Below are positions 37,201-48,320 of a stretch of DNA of 64,000 nucleotides, in pieces. This DNA comes from Loxodes magnus (lineage: Eukaryota > Ciliophora > Karyorelictea > Loxodida > Loxodidae): assembly GCA_946699065.1 (NCBI GenBank), contig CAMPDV010000925.1, forward strand, positions 1-64,000. Reading direction: 5' to 3'. Position 1 is the stretch's first letter. The number at the start of each line of letters is the position of its first letter. The notes beneath the pieces were generated by a model that saw only the letters and a list, made by a program, of their open reading frames with translations, was not told where the DNA came from and did no database searches. Made by a program: the position numbers and the translations under genes.

Positions 37201-39193
37201 TTAGTCTATATAGGAATAAATTCGATCTCTTTGTCAAAGTTCTAATAAACTTTTTCGTTTTGTCCTAAATCTTTTTATTAAGCTTTCTTGTTTTTATAAT
37301 CTTTAAAAATAGTAAGATATATTTTAAAATAAATCCAAAGCATTATTAGTTTAGGGTCCTATCTTAACTAGAATGATTAATATATTTAATTCAAAAGTTA
37401 ATAAATTATTTGGATGATGATTAATAACTTTTCCAGTTCATTTTATTTCCACCAATTATTTGCAATTATATTAGAGATTTATTCTTGACCCTTTATAGCC
37501 TATGCATGCTTTATTAACCTCTAATGTTTTTAAAACAATATAATTATATTTTAATGGATTCTTTTTTACTAAAAAATTTTTTGGTATTAAAAACTCAACT
37601 AAATAAGTATAATTTTCTAGACTCTTTCAACTGATTTTAGCGAAAATCTAAGTCAGTTTATGTAAATCTTTTACATAATATATGTTATGATTATTTAAAG
37701 CCATTCTTTAAAGATCATCATAGAATTTCTTGCTTCTTCATTCCCCTTTAAATATCTAATAATAGATATTTGTTTTATAAGCTTTATAATCTTACAATTA
37801 TATTTTCTGCTTCTATTATCCATCTTTGGGTATCTAAATATTTTCCGCGAAATATAGAAGGAGGTTTTTTCTATTAAAAATGTTTTAAAATTTAAAAATT
37901 TAGATTTTTATCAAAGCAATTAATTTTTTAATTTCTTCAGTTATTTCTAAAAAGCTAATTTATTAGTTGCAAGCTTCAATGTAATAAATTTTGTTTTAAA
38001 GTTAAAAAAATTTATCGTCTTTAATGTTTAAAATTTATTCATCTTTGAGCTATTCAGTATATTTTTTTATTTTTACCATATTTTAAAGGAAATTATTTTT
38101 TTATAGTTTATTTCAAAATTAAAATAGATACTATGACTTTAATCATTTGGTTATATTTAATATTCTGTAAAAGTTCTTAAAATATATAAAGAAATCTTTA
38201 ATTTTATGATTTTCAACTACTTCAATAGTTTTTTAAAACCCTTTAAAGTATTTTATATTTTCTTTCTTTTTTCTGTTTTATTAGAGGCTTTTCTTGATTT
38301 ATGATGTTAAAATCATTATCTTTCAACTTCATTTCTTAATGTTAGCTACAAACATTATAATTTTTCCTTATCTTAAAGTTTTTTATTTTTATTATTGAAT
38401 TTTATTATATCCTAAAGCTATTTTGCTTAATTAAAGGTGATTATTTTTTACCTTATACTCTTATAAAAATAAAAATAATGCTTGCTAATATGCTTATTTA
38501 GGTTTTCATAAAACTGATACTGCTTGACTAAAAGAAAATTTTAGATAGTTTGATTTAGAAATGATTGATATTTAATAAGTAAGTATAATTTGTAAATGGT
38601 AATAGAATATTAATTTTAAGGAGTGTCATTTATATGAATTAAGTTTTTGCAATAATGTAATTTAGTAATAATAGTTATAAGAAATTATTGAATTACTAAA
38701 TTATGCAAATATTCCTTTTTATTTTAATATTTAGAGATAATTAACTATCTAAAAATAATTGTTTCTTTATATTATTTATTAATTTGTTTCCTCTATCTTT
38801 AGCATATTAAATAAAACCATATACTAATTTATCAAAATACTATTTAGTTAAACTTTATATCTCAGACAGTTAAATACCAGTATTTTAACCAATTATTTTT
38901 AATTTTATATATTTTTACTATAATTAAAATTATATCAAAAGTTTAAAAGAGTAATTAGCTAATGCTGATAGCATCTTTTAATGTAACAAACTAAAAATAA
39001 TGCAAATCAATTAAAAGATAGTTAGTTTAACCTTAATGTACTATAACTCATTACTTTAGTTATTAGTTTACAGAAATGTAAGCTAATTATAAATATTAGA
39101 CAAATAGAAGTAAGCTAGAAAAATTTAAATTATACGAAATCAAGTAGAAAATACTAATTATTGCAAATTAATTAATATATAAATTTATTTAAC
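37201..39193. other. AT-rich sequence without recognisable genes
   Basis: Nothing can be supported here. A Lys-rich minus-strand frame near 37200-37280 has no family resemblance. Confidence 0.4.
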
Positions 39194-39376
39194 CTTTAAA
39201 TGGTTTATGGCTATTTCAATTTCTAATCGTTTAAGTCTATTCAAGCCACAGACAGGAGGGTTTTGCTGGTACTCCAACCAAATAGATAAATCATATTCGA
39301 AGTCAGGCGGATTTTCTTCTTCATAAAATGATTTCTCATCAGTGCTATTTTTCAGCTTCTGGTAGCTTTCTAAGGA
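39194..39376 (-). other. isolated exon-like coding block, 61 codons
   Basis: A compact block of clearly higher GC than its flanks. Read on the minus strand it gives 61 uninterrupted codons, including ENPPDFEYDLSIWLEYQQNP and VCGLNRLKRLEIEIAINHLK. It is preceded by TTTTAATTACAG, a good 3' splice site, and followed by AAG|GTTAAAT, a plausible donor. All its Gln codons are CAG/CAA and its Trp is TGG, unlike the TAA/TAG-rich genes around. I recognise no family. It could be an exon of a gene whose other exons I cannot see, a relic exon carried by a duplication, or a decayed retroposon fragment. Confidence 0.45.
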
Positions 39377-40039
39377 CTGTAATTAAAATATTATAAAAAT
39401 AATAAAATATCTACTATTAAATAAATTGATAGAAAATAATTGGTAAGGAAATAGTATGATTTAAAATCTTAATATAAATAAAAGTATAATTATTTTGCAA
39501 GATTAATAAAAAATAATTAATTATTAATAAAATTGGTTAATTAATTAATAAATATCACTACTCTTTATTAAAGTTAAAAAATTAGAATTAGATTACTGAA
39601 TGAAATGGTCTAATACTTAATAATTTTAACATTTTTTATATAAGATAATTAAAACATGCTAAGACATTATAAAAACATGACTATTAGCACTAGTAGAACA
39701 TAAAAGTAACTCTTAGTTTAATTTTTCCTATCATACATTTTTTATTTTTTATTTATGATTTATTTTTTAAATAAAGTAAAAAATCTAAATTACTTAAATA
39801 ATCATTAATATCTAATAAAAATAATTATATATAATAATCTTTATTATTCTTACTTTTCAGAAATTTGTCAATTCTTTTTGAAAATTATTGAATAAAAAAC
39901 TTTTTTTGTTATTAAAAAAAATTAAAAAAGTTAACTTTAATATTTTTATTTTCAGCTCTTCAATAAATTCTTTATACATAATTGATGAAGTTTAAAATTA
40001 ATTTATACTCTTTAGTTTACTTGAGCTTGAAACTTGTTA

Positions 40040-42300
40040 CTATTTAGTATCTTTAATGTTTTAGCAGGAACAATTTAACTTAAAATCAAAAAGGAATAAT
40101 TTAACGATAAGTAATAAGAAAATGTATAAAAATAGTTAAATGTTCCTGAAATAAGCAATAACATCTAGATTTTAAATGATAGTAATTTGAATACTTACTT
40201 TAAGATATTTAAAATTAATAAAGATTAAACTAGCAATACAAATAGTAAATTAAGTTAAAGAAATTGAAAACGAGAATAAATTTTATCTAATTATAAAATT
40301 TTGATTTAAATAGATTGAAAATAAAATTATTCGAAAAAGCAATAGAAAAATATAAAACAATAATTAAATTAAAAAATAATAAAAAACTGTAAAAATAATT
40401 AAAAGTATTTTTAAATTTAAAATTAATTACTTAAAAGAGAGAATAGCTTTTATTAACTCAAAATAAAATTTGGAAAATCATATTTAAATAAGTAATTCAG
40501 TTACTAATATTTAGAGGAGATTTGATTAATAGACATATATAACAAGTAATTAAATTCTTCTGCAAAAAGTGAGAAACAAAAAAGCATATAGATGAATGAG
40601 AATTTTACTTTGAAGAATTAAAGGCTTAAAATTAAATCCTTATTTAATAGATTAACGTGATTCCTCCTTTAATAGGATCATCACGATATAAGCTAAATCT
40701 ATCTGTATAATTGTCAATAAAAATTTCCTTGTTGATTCCAAATTTAAAATCATTCTCTTCCTATTCTTTTCCTTTAACTCAATCTTTAAATTGGTCTGAA
40801 AATAAGTCTTTCTTCCTTATACTTCCTTTAGTTCCTTTTAATTTTCTTCGTTATTATATTATTCGCTTTCTTTCTTTTTCGATTCATTTAATTCCATTCC
40901 CTAATACAACTTTTTTGTTTAAATTTGGACTCCTCAAGTGCAATAAATAGTATAAACTATATGGAAATAATATAACCTTAATACTATATTAAAGAAATTT
41001 TATTATTTATAAGATTTGATAGAACATAATTAACATTTTTAAACAAATTAGCTTGTTTAAAATACAATATAATAGAAATAGACAAAATAGTTAAAGAAAT
41101 CTTAAGTTTCATTAAAATAGAATAAAAACATTAATTATTTAAAATATCATACAATCAAAAAATATATTGAAAATATTTAGTAATTAGTAATTTAAAATAT
41201 TTAAAAGATTTTAATAATGCTGAAAAAAGAAAGTTAATAAAGATTGAAATTAATAAAAATGTAAAATATTTAACTTTTAATTAAACTTTATTTTCAATTT
41301 ACCAAATAAATTCTTATTAGGAAAATTATTTATAATTTTACTGATAGGAAATTGGGAAAAACTGCACATAATCCTTTTATAATTAAAATTTGCAATTTAT
41401 ATGTGTCAATTAAAATTAAGTAAAATAAGATTATTGTTCACATAAAAATGCTAATTATATTAAAAAAATAACCTTTTTTTTAATTTGTTAAAAAATTAAA
41501 AAGATTTTAAATCTAAGAAAATAGCAAAATTTATCTCAAATAATATATAAAATCTATTTTAATATAATTAAAAAAATATAAATTTTTTTCAATTAATAAG
41601 GTAAAATTTGATTTAATTATCAAAACTTCAGCTATTTCATAAGACTTAAGTTTATCTGATTAAAAAAAGAGAAAAAATATTAAAATATCTTTAAATTATA
41701 TAATAGTATAATAAAACCTTAATTATATAAAAAAGCTAGTTTTTAATTATATGCAACAACTTTATTGAGAATGAAAACGTATTTTTATAAATTTATAATA
41801 TAAACATAGAGTTAAAGAAATTTAAATATTTTTCTATAAATTAAAAAAATTTATTTCTCTATCAATTTAATAAATAACAAGCGTCTACTTTTCTATAAAG
41901 GAATAAATTTTTAAATTAAAGTAATAAATTATTAGCTAATTATTATTTAAGAAAGTTAATAAATACAGAAAATTAAGATTTAAATAATTTTGATAAATTA
42001 TTACAATCTAAAAAGTAAACTTCTTAAAATTAAAAAAATTAAATACAATACTAATTAACTTTATTTAATATAAAAGCTAGATAGATACCTTCGTAAAATT
42101 ATAAAAATAAGAGGTTTTTTAATTAAAAGTCTTCATACTTTAAAATTTAAATGTCCCAAATACAGATTATTTATAAACTTTTCGTATACTTTGTTCTGAA
42201 TTAAATAATAATGGTAACAAATAATTTCAGCAAATTATATTTCTTTAACTATTAGAATAAAATTTATTTAACAAGTTTAATTAAATTCAAGTAATTTAAT
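40040..42300. repeat. degenerate long direct repeat, copy 2
   Basis: This is the partner of 25950-28560, with blocks A (40050-40640) and B (42110-42300) in the same order and similar spacing. It differs by the extra GC-richer block at 40640-40960. Confidence 0.5.
40640..40960 (-). other. coding-like block of unknown family
   Basis: The minus strand reads without interruption as a basic segment (VVLGNGIKWIEKERKRIIQQ) and then GSIRKKDLFSDQFKDWVKGK and FGINKEIFIDNYTDRFSLYR. TGA stands for Trp twice. The block is absent from the corresponding place in repeat copy 1 (about 26700). It has gene-like composition but no domain that I can name. It may be a retroposon ORF fragment or an exon. Confidence 0.35.
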
Positions 42301-42917
42301 CAAACTTAAAATTTATCTATAAAAATATTAAAATAAGATCTCTTAAAAAATGCATAAAAATAAATAAGGATGCAGCTCTAAAAGGAAAATGTTAGATACT
42401 CATATTTAAAAATTAAAAAATTCTAATTAATTATATTAATTAATTATTTGACTTTTTAAATTTTCACTAAAAAAATTTACATGTCTCGTATTAAGTTATA
42501 TTGAAATAAAATTTAATCCATTTAAATAAAATATTTTAAACGATTTCTAAAAAATTACTTAGTTAAATAATCTTAAAAGTAGAAAAAGAATGTAATGTAA
42601 AAAAAATAAAAAATAAAGTAAAAACTTTAAATTAAATTTATTTATAAGTGCCTAACAATAAAAATAAGAGTAAAAAATAACTTAAAAAAAAGCAAATTCT
42701 ACTAATATAAACATTAAATTACTAAAAGATGTTTTATATTAAAATAAAGAGAAAAATAATTAGAAAATCTTTAAATTTTTATTTTTAAATCTTCTTGAAA
42801 TTAGTATTTTTTTATTGTAAAATGCTTAATTAAATACAATGAATAAAAAAACAAAAAACATTGATTAAGCCTTAAAATCTTTAAACATCAATTATGAACT
42901 ATAATAAATTATTTCAT
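42301..42917. other. AT-rich sequence
   Basis: No feature was recognised. It is bounded on the right by the hairpin-tailed retroposon. Confidence 0.4.
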
Positions 42918-43370
42918 TATATATAATATAAAATGGATGTCGGCTGCGTCAGGAGAACAAGTAGGTAATCTGGTGCAGTTCATAATGCATTGCGATTAAT
43001 CTCGCACTAGTTGCCACCACGGGGAAAGGTGGATAAGCTCCGTTGAGACATGCTTAACTTGCCCCAGGGTTCTCTCTAGCAGTATAAAAGTTTTACTGAC
43101 GGACTTTCTAATTACCGACTTAATAACTAATTTTTATTTGGACCTTATTCAAGAATACTGAAGCATTTGACTCAAGGTTTAAGACTAATTTCTAATAAGA
43201 AGATTCCCCAATTAGAGAAGCTGAAGTGACTCTATGGACGAAAAGAATGAAATCAAGCTTTTGAGAACACTTTTTTTAATTATAAATATTAATGCTGAAA
43301 GAGCTGCATGCCAACGAGGTGCTTCGCGCTATAATCATATTTATTTATAAATAAATAAATAAATAAATTT
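42918..43370 (+). mobile_element. hairpin-tailed short retroposon (spacer copy)
   Basis: It has the same layout as the elements at 20525 and 54509. There is a TATATAATATAAAATGGATG start and a GC-rich body with the TGCGATTAATCTCGCA hairpin and the block CTCCGTTGAGACATGCTTAAC. It ends in the tail gagctgcatgcc...gcttcgcgct and (AAAT)5. It is about 75-80% similar to the other two. Single-base indels against them break any common reading frame, which favours an RNA-type element. Confidence 0.75.
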
Positions 43371-44602
43371 TATAAATATCGATAAAAGTCTGGCAAAGAT
43401 ATAATAATAAGATAAAAAATTATAAAATTGAGTTAAAAACAAAATTATTAATGATTTTTTAAGTTTAAAAAAATGAAATATTTAAATTGTTTATATAAAT
43501 TTAAGAAATCATGAAAAAATAGCTACAAAAATCTCAAGTTTAATTGATTTTACATAAAATTTAAGATTATGGATAAAAACATATTATAAGACAAACTATT
43601 AAAATAATTTTAAGTTTATAAAATTAAGAAATTTTAGATTCATAGCTCTCTAATGTTGCTAATAGCTAAATTAAGATTAAAAAGGAATATTAGCACAGTC
43701 AAACAAAAAAGAATTTATGAATTAAGTTTAGTTGATAATATCCTCAAAAAATAAAAGCAAGCAGAACTAAATTGGAGAGGGTTTAATCTATGGATATCAG
43801 CGAACCGAAAAAAAAGAAATTTTTAATTAATATACCATATAGAAGACAATTTATCGTTCATAGTCCTTTAAATTTATTTTATTTTCCTAAACTTATATCC
43901 TCAGCTTGAATAAAGTTAAAAATTTAATTTAAGATGATGATATGAAAAAATATATGACAAAATTGAGGAAAAATTAATTCAGTTTTTCCTGCGATTTGAA
44001 AAGTTTTATCATCTCAACTTTACAAAAAATTTGATTATTAATATTTTTTTAAATGAAAAAAATGAATGCATATATTTTTAATTATTAAAAAATAATAGAA
44101 TATATAGAAAAAAATGTAAAATAAATATAAAAGACTAAGTAAAGTGGAAAATTATTATTTTTAAAATGAAATAAATATAAACTAAATCAAAAGAAAATAT
44201 CTTTTTAAAAGCATTTTAAAATAAAAATTTACTTAATTATGAAAAATAAGATTTACTATAAAAAATTTTCTTAAAATATGTATGAGATAAATAAAAATAT
44301 ATAAAACAAACAAACTTTCAATTTTCATACTTTTATAATTATGATAGGTTTTGAATTTTCTTTAAAAGTATGATTTAAATATCTTTTTATGTTTTTATAA
44401 TATTTAAAAAAAAATAAAAAACTTATTTGTCTTCTAAGATGTATTAAATTTCTTCTAAAATATAAGAAAAAATATATGAAATAAACATTTATGTAAGTAA
44501 AATTGAATAAAAAATTAGTTAATAAAATTAATATTATGGAATTAAATAAATCAATAAATTTCTATTATGGAAAGAATATTTAAAATAATGCCAAAAATTT
44601 AA
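43371..44602. other. AT-rich sequence
   Basis: Nothing firm is present. A 37-codon frame at 43791 (MDISEPKKKKFLINIPYRRQ) stands out by its GC-richer start but has no known relatives that I can name. Confidence 0.35.
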
Positions 44603-44975
44603 TAAATAATAAATAAATAAATAAATTCGATTATAGAGCGTAGCACTCTCGTTGGTGCGCAGCTCTTTAAATTAATTTTATTTAATGTCGAAAAAATATT
44701 TTATTGGTCTCTCTATCTTGTTTTCTCTTACTGCAGTACGTCCCTATAATTTTTCCTTCCAAAGCATAGGATGCAATATGCGATTACGGGTACATTTCCC
44801 TGACCTATGATGAAGAAAGTTTCTTCCTGGTATTCAGAGTAATCCAGCTTGTCGCATCTTCCTTCTCTTGTTATTGGTTTCTCTTCTTCCGATTTATCCT
44901 CCGTCCGCGCTCACTTTTTTGTTGCCTTGCTGGGTCTCCAAGCATCATCCGAAGGAGAGGGCTTTCCATCCTATT
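44603..44975 (-). mobile_element. short coding retroposon with LINE hairpin tail (copy 2)
   Basis: A minus-strand element. Its tail at 44603-44670 has (AAAT)n plus the hairpin agagcgtagcactc...gcgcagctctt. The body encodes about 95 uninterrupted residues read from GATGGAAAG at 44974, including KLDYSEYQEETFFIIGQGNV and PVIAYCILCFGRKNYRDVLQ; a CxxC pair sits in the second. One TGA falls at a Trp-like site. The copy at 9211 is homologous but decayed. It may be the 3' end of a longer LINE protein or a self-contained small ORF. The abrupt GC shift at 44975 marks its edge. Confidence 0.65.
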
Positions 44976-46253
44976 TAAATTAAATTATAATAAAAACAAA
45001 ATTTTAATCTTTAAAAGAAAATATTGAGAAATTAATGAAAAAGGTAGGGATATAAACAAAAAATTAAAAAAAAGTAAAAATCAATGTAGTCTTTATGTTA
45101 ATTAAGATAATAGACAAAAGAAGATAAAAAGTTAATTTGCTAATTAAATGGGCAATAAAAGAGAATAAAGTAAAACATTACAAATATGAGAAATTTAAAT
45201 TAAAAAAATATAAAAATAAAAATACATAAACATTTTTTAGTTTAAAATTTCTTAAAGATCCTTAAAATAAAATAATATAATTATAAAAATTTAATTAAAT
45301 TGAAAAATATTAAGATTTAAGCAAATAAAAATTTATTATAATAAAAATAAAAAAGCAAAAAAATGTTTGCTTAATAGTTATAAAAGCTAGACAATATGAT
45401 TTGAAAACTTATGAAATAAAAAAATAGGAATATAAATATTAAAATAAATATAATTAATTTATTAAAATAAATAAAAAGTAAATAAAAAATAAAAATTAAT
45501 CTTAAATTATAAAAATGTTTTTAACAAATCAAGAACTATAAAAAAAATATTTTTAATATTAAAATCATAAAACTTTCTAATTTATTTAAAAAAATCAAAT
45601 TATAAAAAATAAAGAAAAAATATAATTAAAATTGATTATAATTTTGTAAAAATATTGCACTTAATGAATAAATCTATTAATTAGAAAAATAAAAAAGAAA
45701 TTTATTAAAATTTATAATTTGAGTAAAAAAAGAATTATAAAATATAGAAAATTAAAGACTTTTATAAAGAATTTAAAAAATCTATAAGAAAAAAATAAGA
45801 AATAAATTGAAGAATTAAACTATAAGATGTAAAATTTATTAAACACTTTGAAAAAATATTGAATTTCTTACATTATGAGCAAATTAAAAATTTAAACAAA
45901 ATAAGAAGAGTAAATATATATAATTAAATTTAAAAATATATAAGAAGTAATTTCATTTAAAAAATTTATAGTTTCTAATTTATATACAGTAAATAGTTAT
46001 AAATTTTTTATTTATTTTATTTAAAATTTTATAAGTAAATGTTTTAATTTAAATTTTCTTCTTAACTAATTTTTATTAAATTTCGAATATTAGAATTTAT
46101 GCATTTAATTTCTTTAATAAATAATATATTATTTTTACTAAGTTTTACTTTTAAATTTTAATAAAATTAATTTTAGTAAGTTATTAATGCTAAATTATTA
46201 ATGTTATTCTAATTAATTAATATTAATTTTAAGAAAATATATAGAGTATTAAA
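44976..46253. other. very AT-rich low-complexity sequence
   Basis: Mostly A-runs and AAT/AAA words. It lies downstream of the GT13 gene, so its 3' UTR and polyadenylation region should be at the right end. Confidence 0.5.
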
Positions 46254-48320
46254 TTAAATAGTGTTATTTGTTATTTTCATTAAGAAATCCCAGGATAATA
46301 TCTATATTCTTAAATCATTTATATCTTTATAGTCTAGCATGTTTATTGTAGGCTCAGCTTCTTAATAATTCACTGTAAAATCAATTAGTTTGTAGTTTTA
46401 AGTTAATTTTTCTTGGTTTAAATGAAATCCATCTAAAGGAATTGGATGTATATTTTCTTTATCTCTCCAACTAACATGCTTACCGCGAGGGATCTAAGGA
46501 ATTACAAAAGTTTTTCTCAAATTTTTACCAAAATATTAAAGCATCCTTATTGGTCAATCACATATAGAGAATATAGACTACAAATCTGATCACATATAAT
46601 TAGGAATTATAAAATTTCAAGTTCACATCACTTTATAAAAGTTGACTTGAAATAGAGTACTTAAATCACTAAAATTGTAAGGATAGCTAGTAATCATTGC
46701 AGCACATACTCTTTTTCCATATTTCTAATTATGGAGAAATTTTTTATTTATTCATTTACTATATTAAAAGAAATCAACTGATAAAGGTACATCTTCTTCC
46801 AAGTAAACTACTGACTTCGCTTTTAAGAGTCCCAATGAAATATTGAACAAAAAATACGCATTTGAAACGCATTTGTACATTTTGATTTATTATATATCTT
46901 AAAATACTGATGGAATTTCAGGTTCAGGATGTAAAATGTGAATAATATTCAAATTACGCTTGTTTTTAAAGTGCTAAATTACTTTTTTAACGTTTTCAAC
47001 TTTTTCGTCTTAAGAAATAATTATAATAGTCTGATTAATTCCATCAGCTTTCTCTAAAGATGTCAAAACTTCTTTTAAGACTTCATATCTTCTAAAAACA
47101 GGCATTATTATTGGATATAAATCTTCTACATTAAGTTTAAGACGTTTAATAAAAGCTTCGTATTATTCTTGAACAGATTGATAAATATCAGGAAAATATT
47201 ATTAGGGATTTAACATATCACAATCCTTCTCTTTGTACTAAAATAAAGGAGTAAAATTAAGTTCATTAAATTATCCAAAGTGATATTGATTAATTCGAAA
47301 AATATTAGAAGCCTGAACATATTTAGGCTTCTTTCTCTTTTATCCATAGTTATTGTAATATTCTTCTTTAACACTCATTTAATCAAAAAATCCAATTACA
47401 CTACTCTTAAATGTACCACCTGGAGTATTTTAAAACTAATCTAAAGTTTAATATTCATTTTGAATATAAAAATGCTTAAACTCAAAAAAATTATAGTTTC
47501 TAACTATTTCTAGGCAACTTTACTTAACACTTTATTTTTCAATAACTTAAGCTCCAATTCTAAAACTTCTTCCTGTCTACATTAATCGGTAATAAGATTA
47601 GCCAAATACTGAAATTACTTTTTCATTTATTCTAAGCTAAACTTTAGGCTTCAAAGCATTTTCTTATTTTTCAAAGAAAGAAGTTCCGAAAGCTGTTAAT
47701 AAGATTTAAATATTATATCACATATTTTGTTTTATTTCTACGTTACTAATATTAAAAGTTTAACATCCTTTATCAGATCCTGTCTCAAGAATGATTACAA
47801 ACTTATTTTATTCATTTTAATTTTAAGCTAAATACAAGAAATAGCCTCAGTAATCACTTCAAGCGCCACATCCTAATACTTTATTCCCAAGTATCGAGTA
47901 ACGCTTCTATTAATGTTACTAAAAATTTGCAGATTCCTATTAATTTAAATCAATAAATGGTTCTTATTTTTCCATCTAATTTAAATCAAATTTTATCCAT
48001 AAAGAAATAGTAAGTTCTGGAAAATCAAAAGAACTAATAGGACCATGAACTAAAAATTACTTATCTGGCTGCAAGCTTATTAACAAGCCCTATTCAGTTT
48101 GATCTTATAAATTCAATTCTTAAGTCTCTATTTTTATTATTTGCTCAAATCCTTCATTTTAATTTTAACTATCATTTTTTAAATCTGTTATACTCGTCTC
48201 AGTTATGCTAGCATTCTTTTCTATAGTTGTATTGTCTAAAAGTGAGAAGAAAAAAAGAAGAATAAAAAAGCCTAGCAATAAAAAGATTGAAAGAATATAA
48301 AATTTCTTAATTTTATCCAT
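46254..48320 (-). CDS. GT13-family glycosyltransferase (MGAT1/POMGNT1-like)
   Basis: A type II membrane protein of about 688 residues. It has a short cytosolic MDKIKKF, a membrane anchor at about 8-28 and a stem. A lectin-like (LamG/ConA-type) region at about 85-250 contains FPELTISLWIKFDL. The catalytic domain starts near 400 with PIIMPVFRRYEVLKEVLTSL, has an acidic metal/nucleotide-sugar motif YLEEDVP (EED at 508-510), and a CDWPIRM...FVIPQIPRGKHVSW stretch matching the DW and IIPDVSRxxHFG region of the family. The family moves GlcNAc from UDP-GlcNAc onto mannose in the Golgi. Eight in-frame TGA codons read as Trp, including the conserved Trp at 589 (46554-46556); three other Trp are TGG. 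No in-frame TGA follows for several hundred bases. The end given is the first TAA after the conserved region and is uncertain; a TGA lies one frame off at 46277-46279. Confidence 0.82.
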
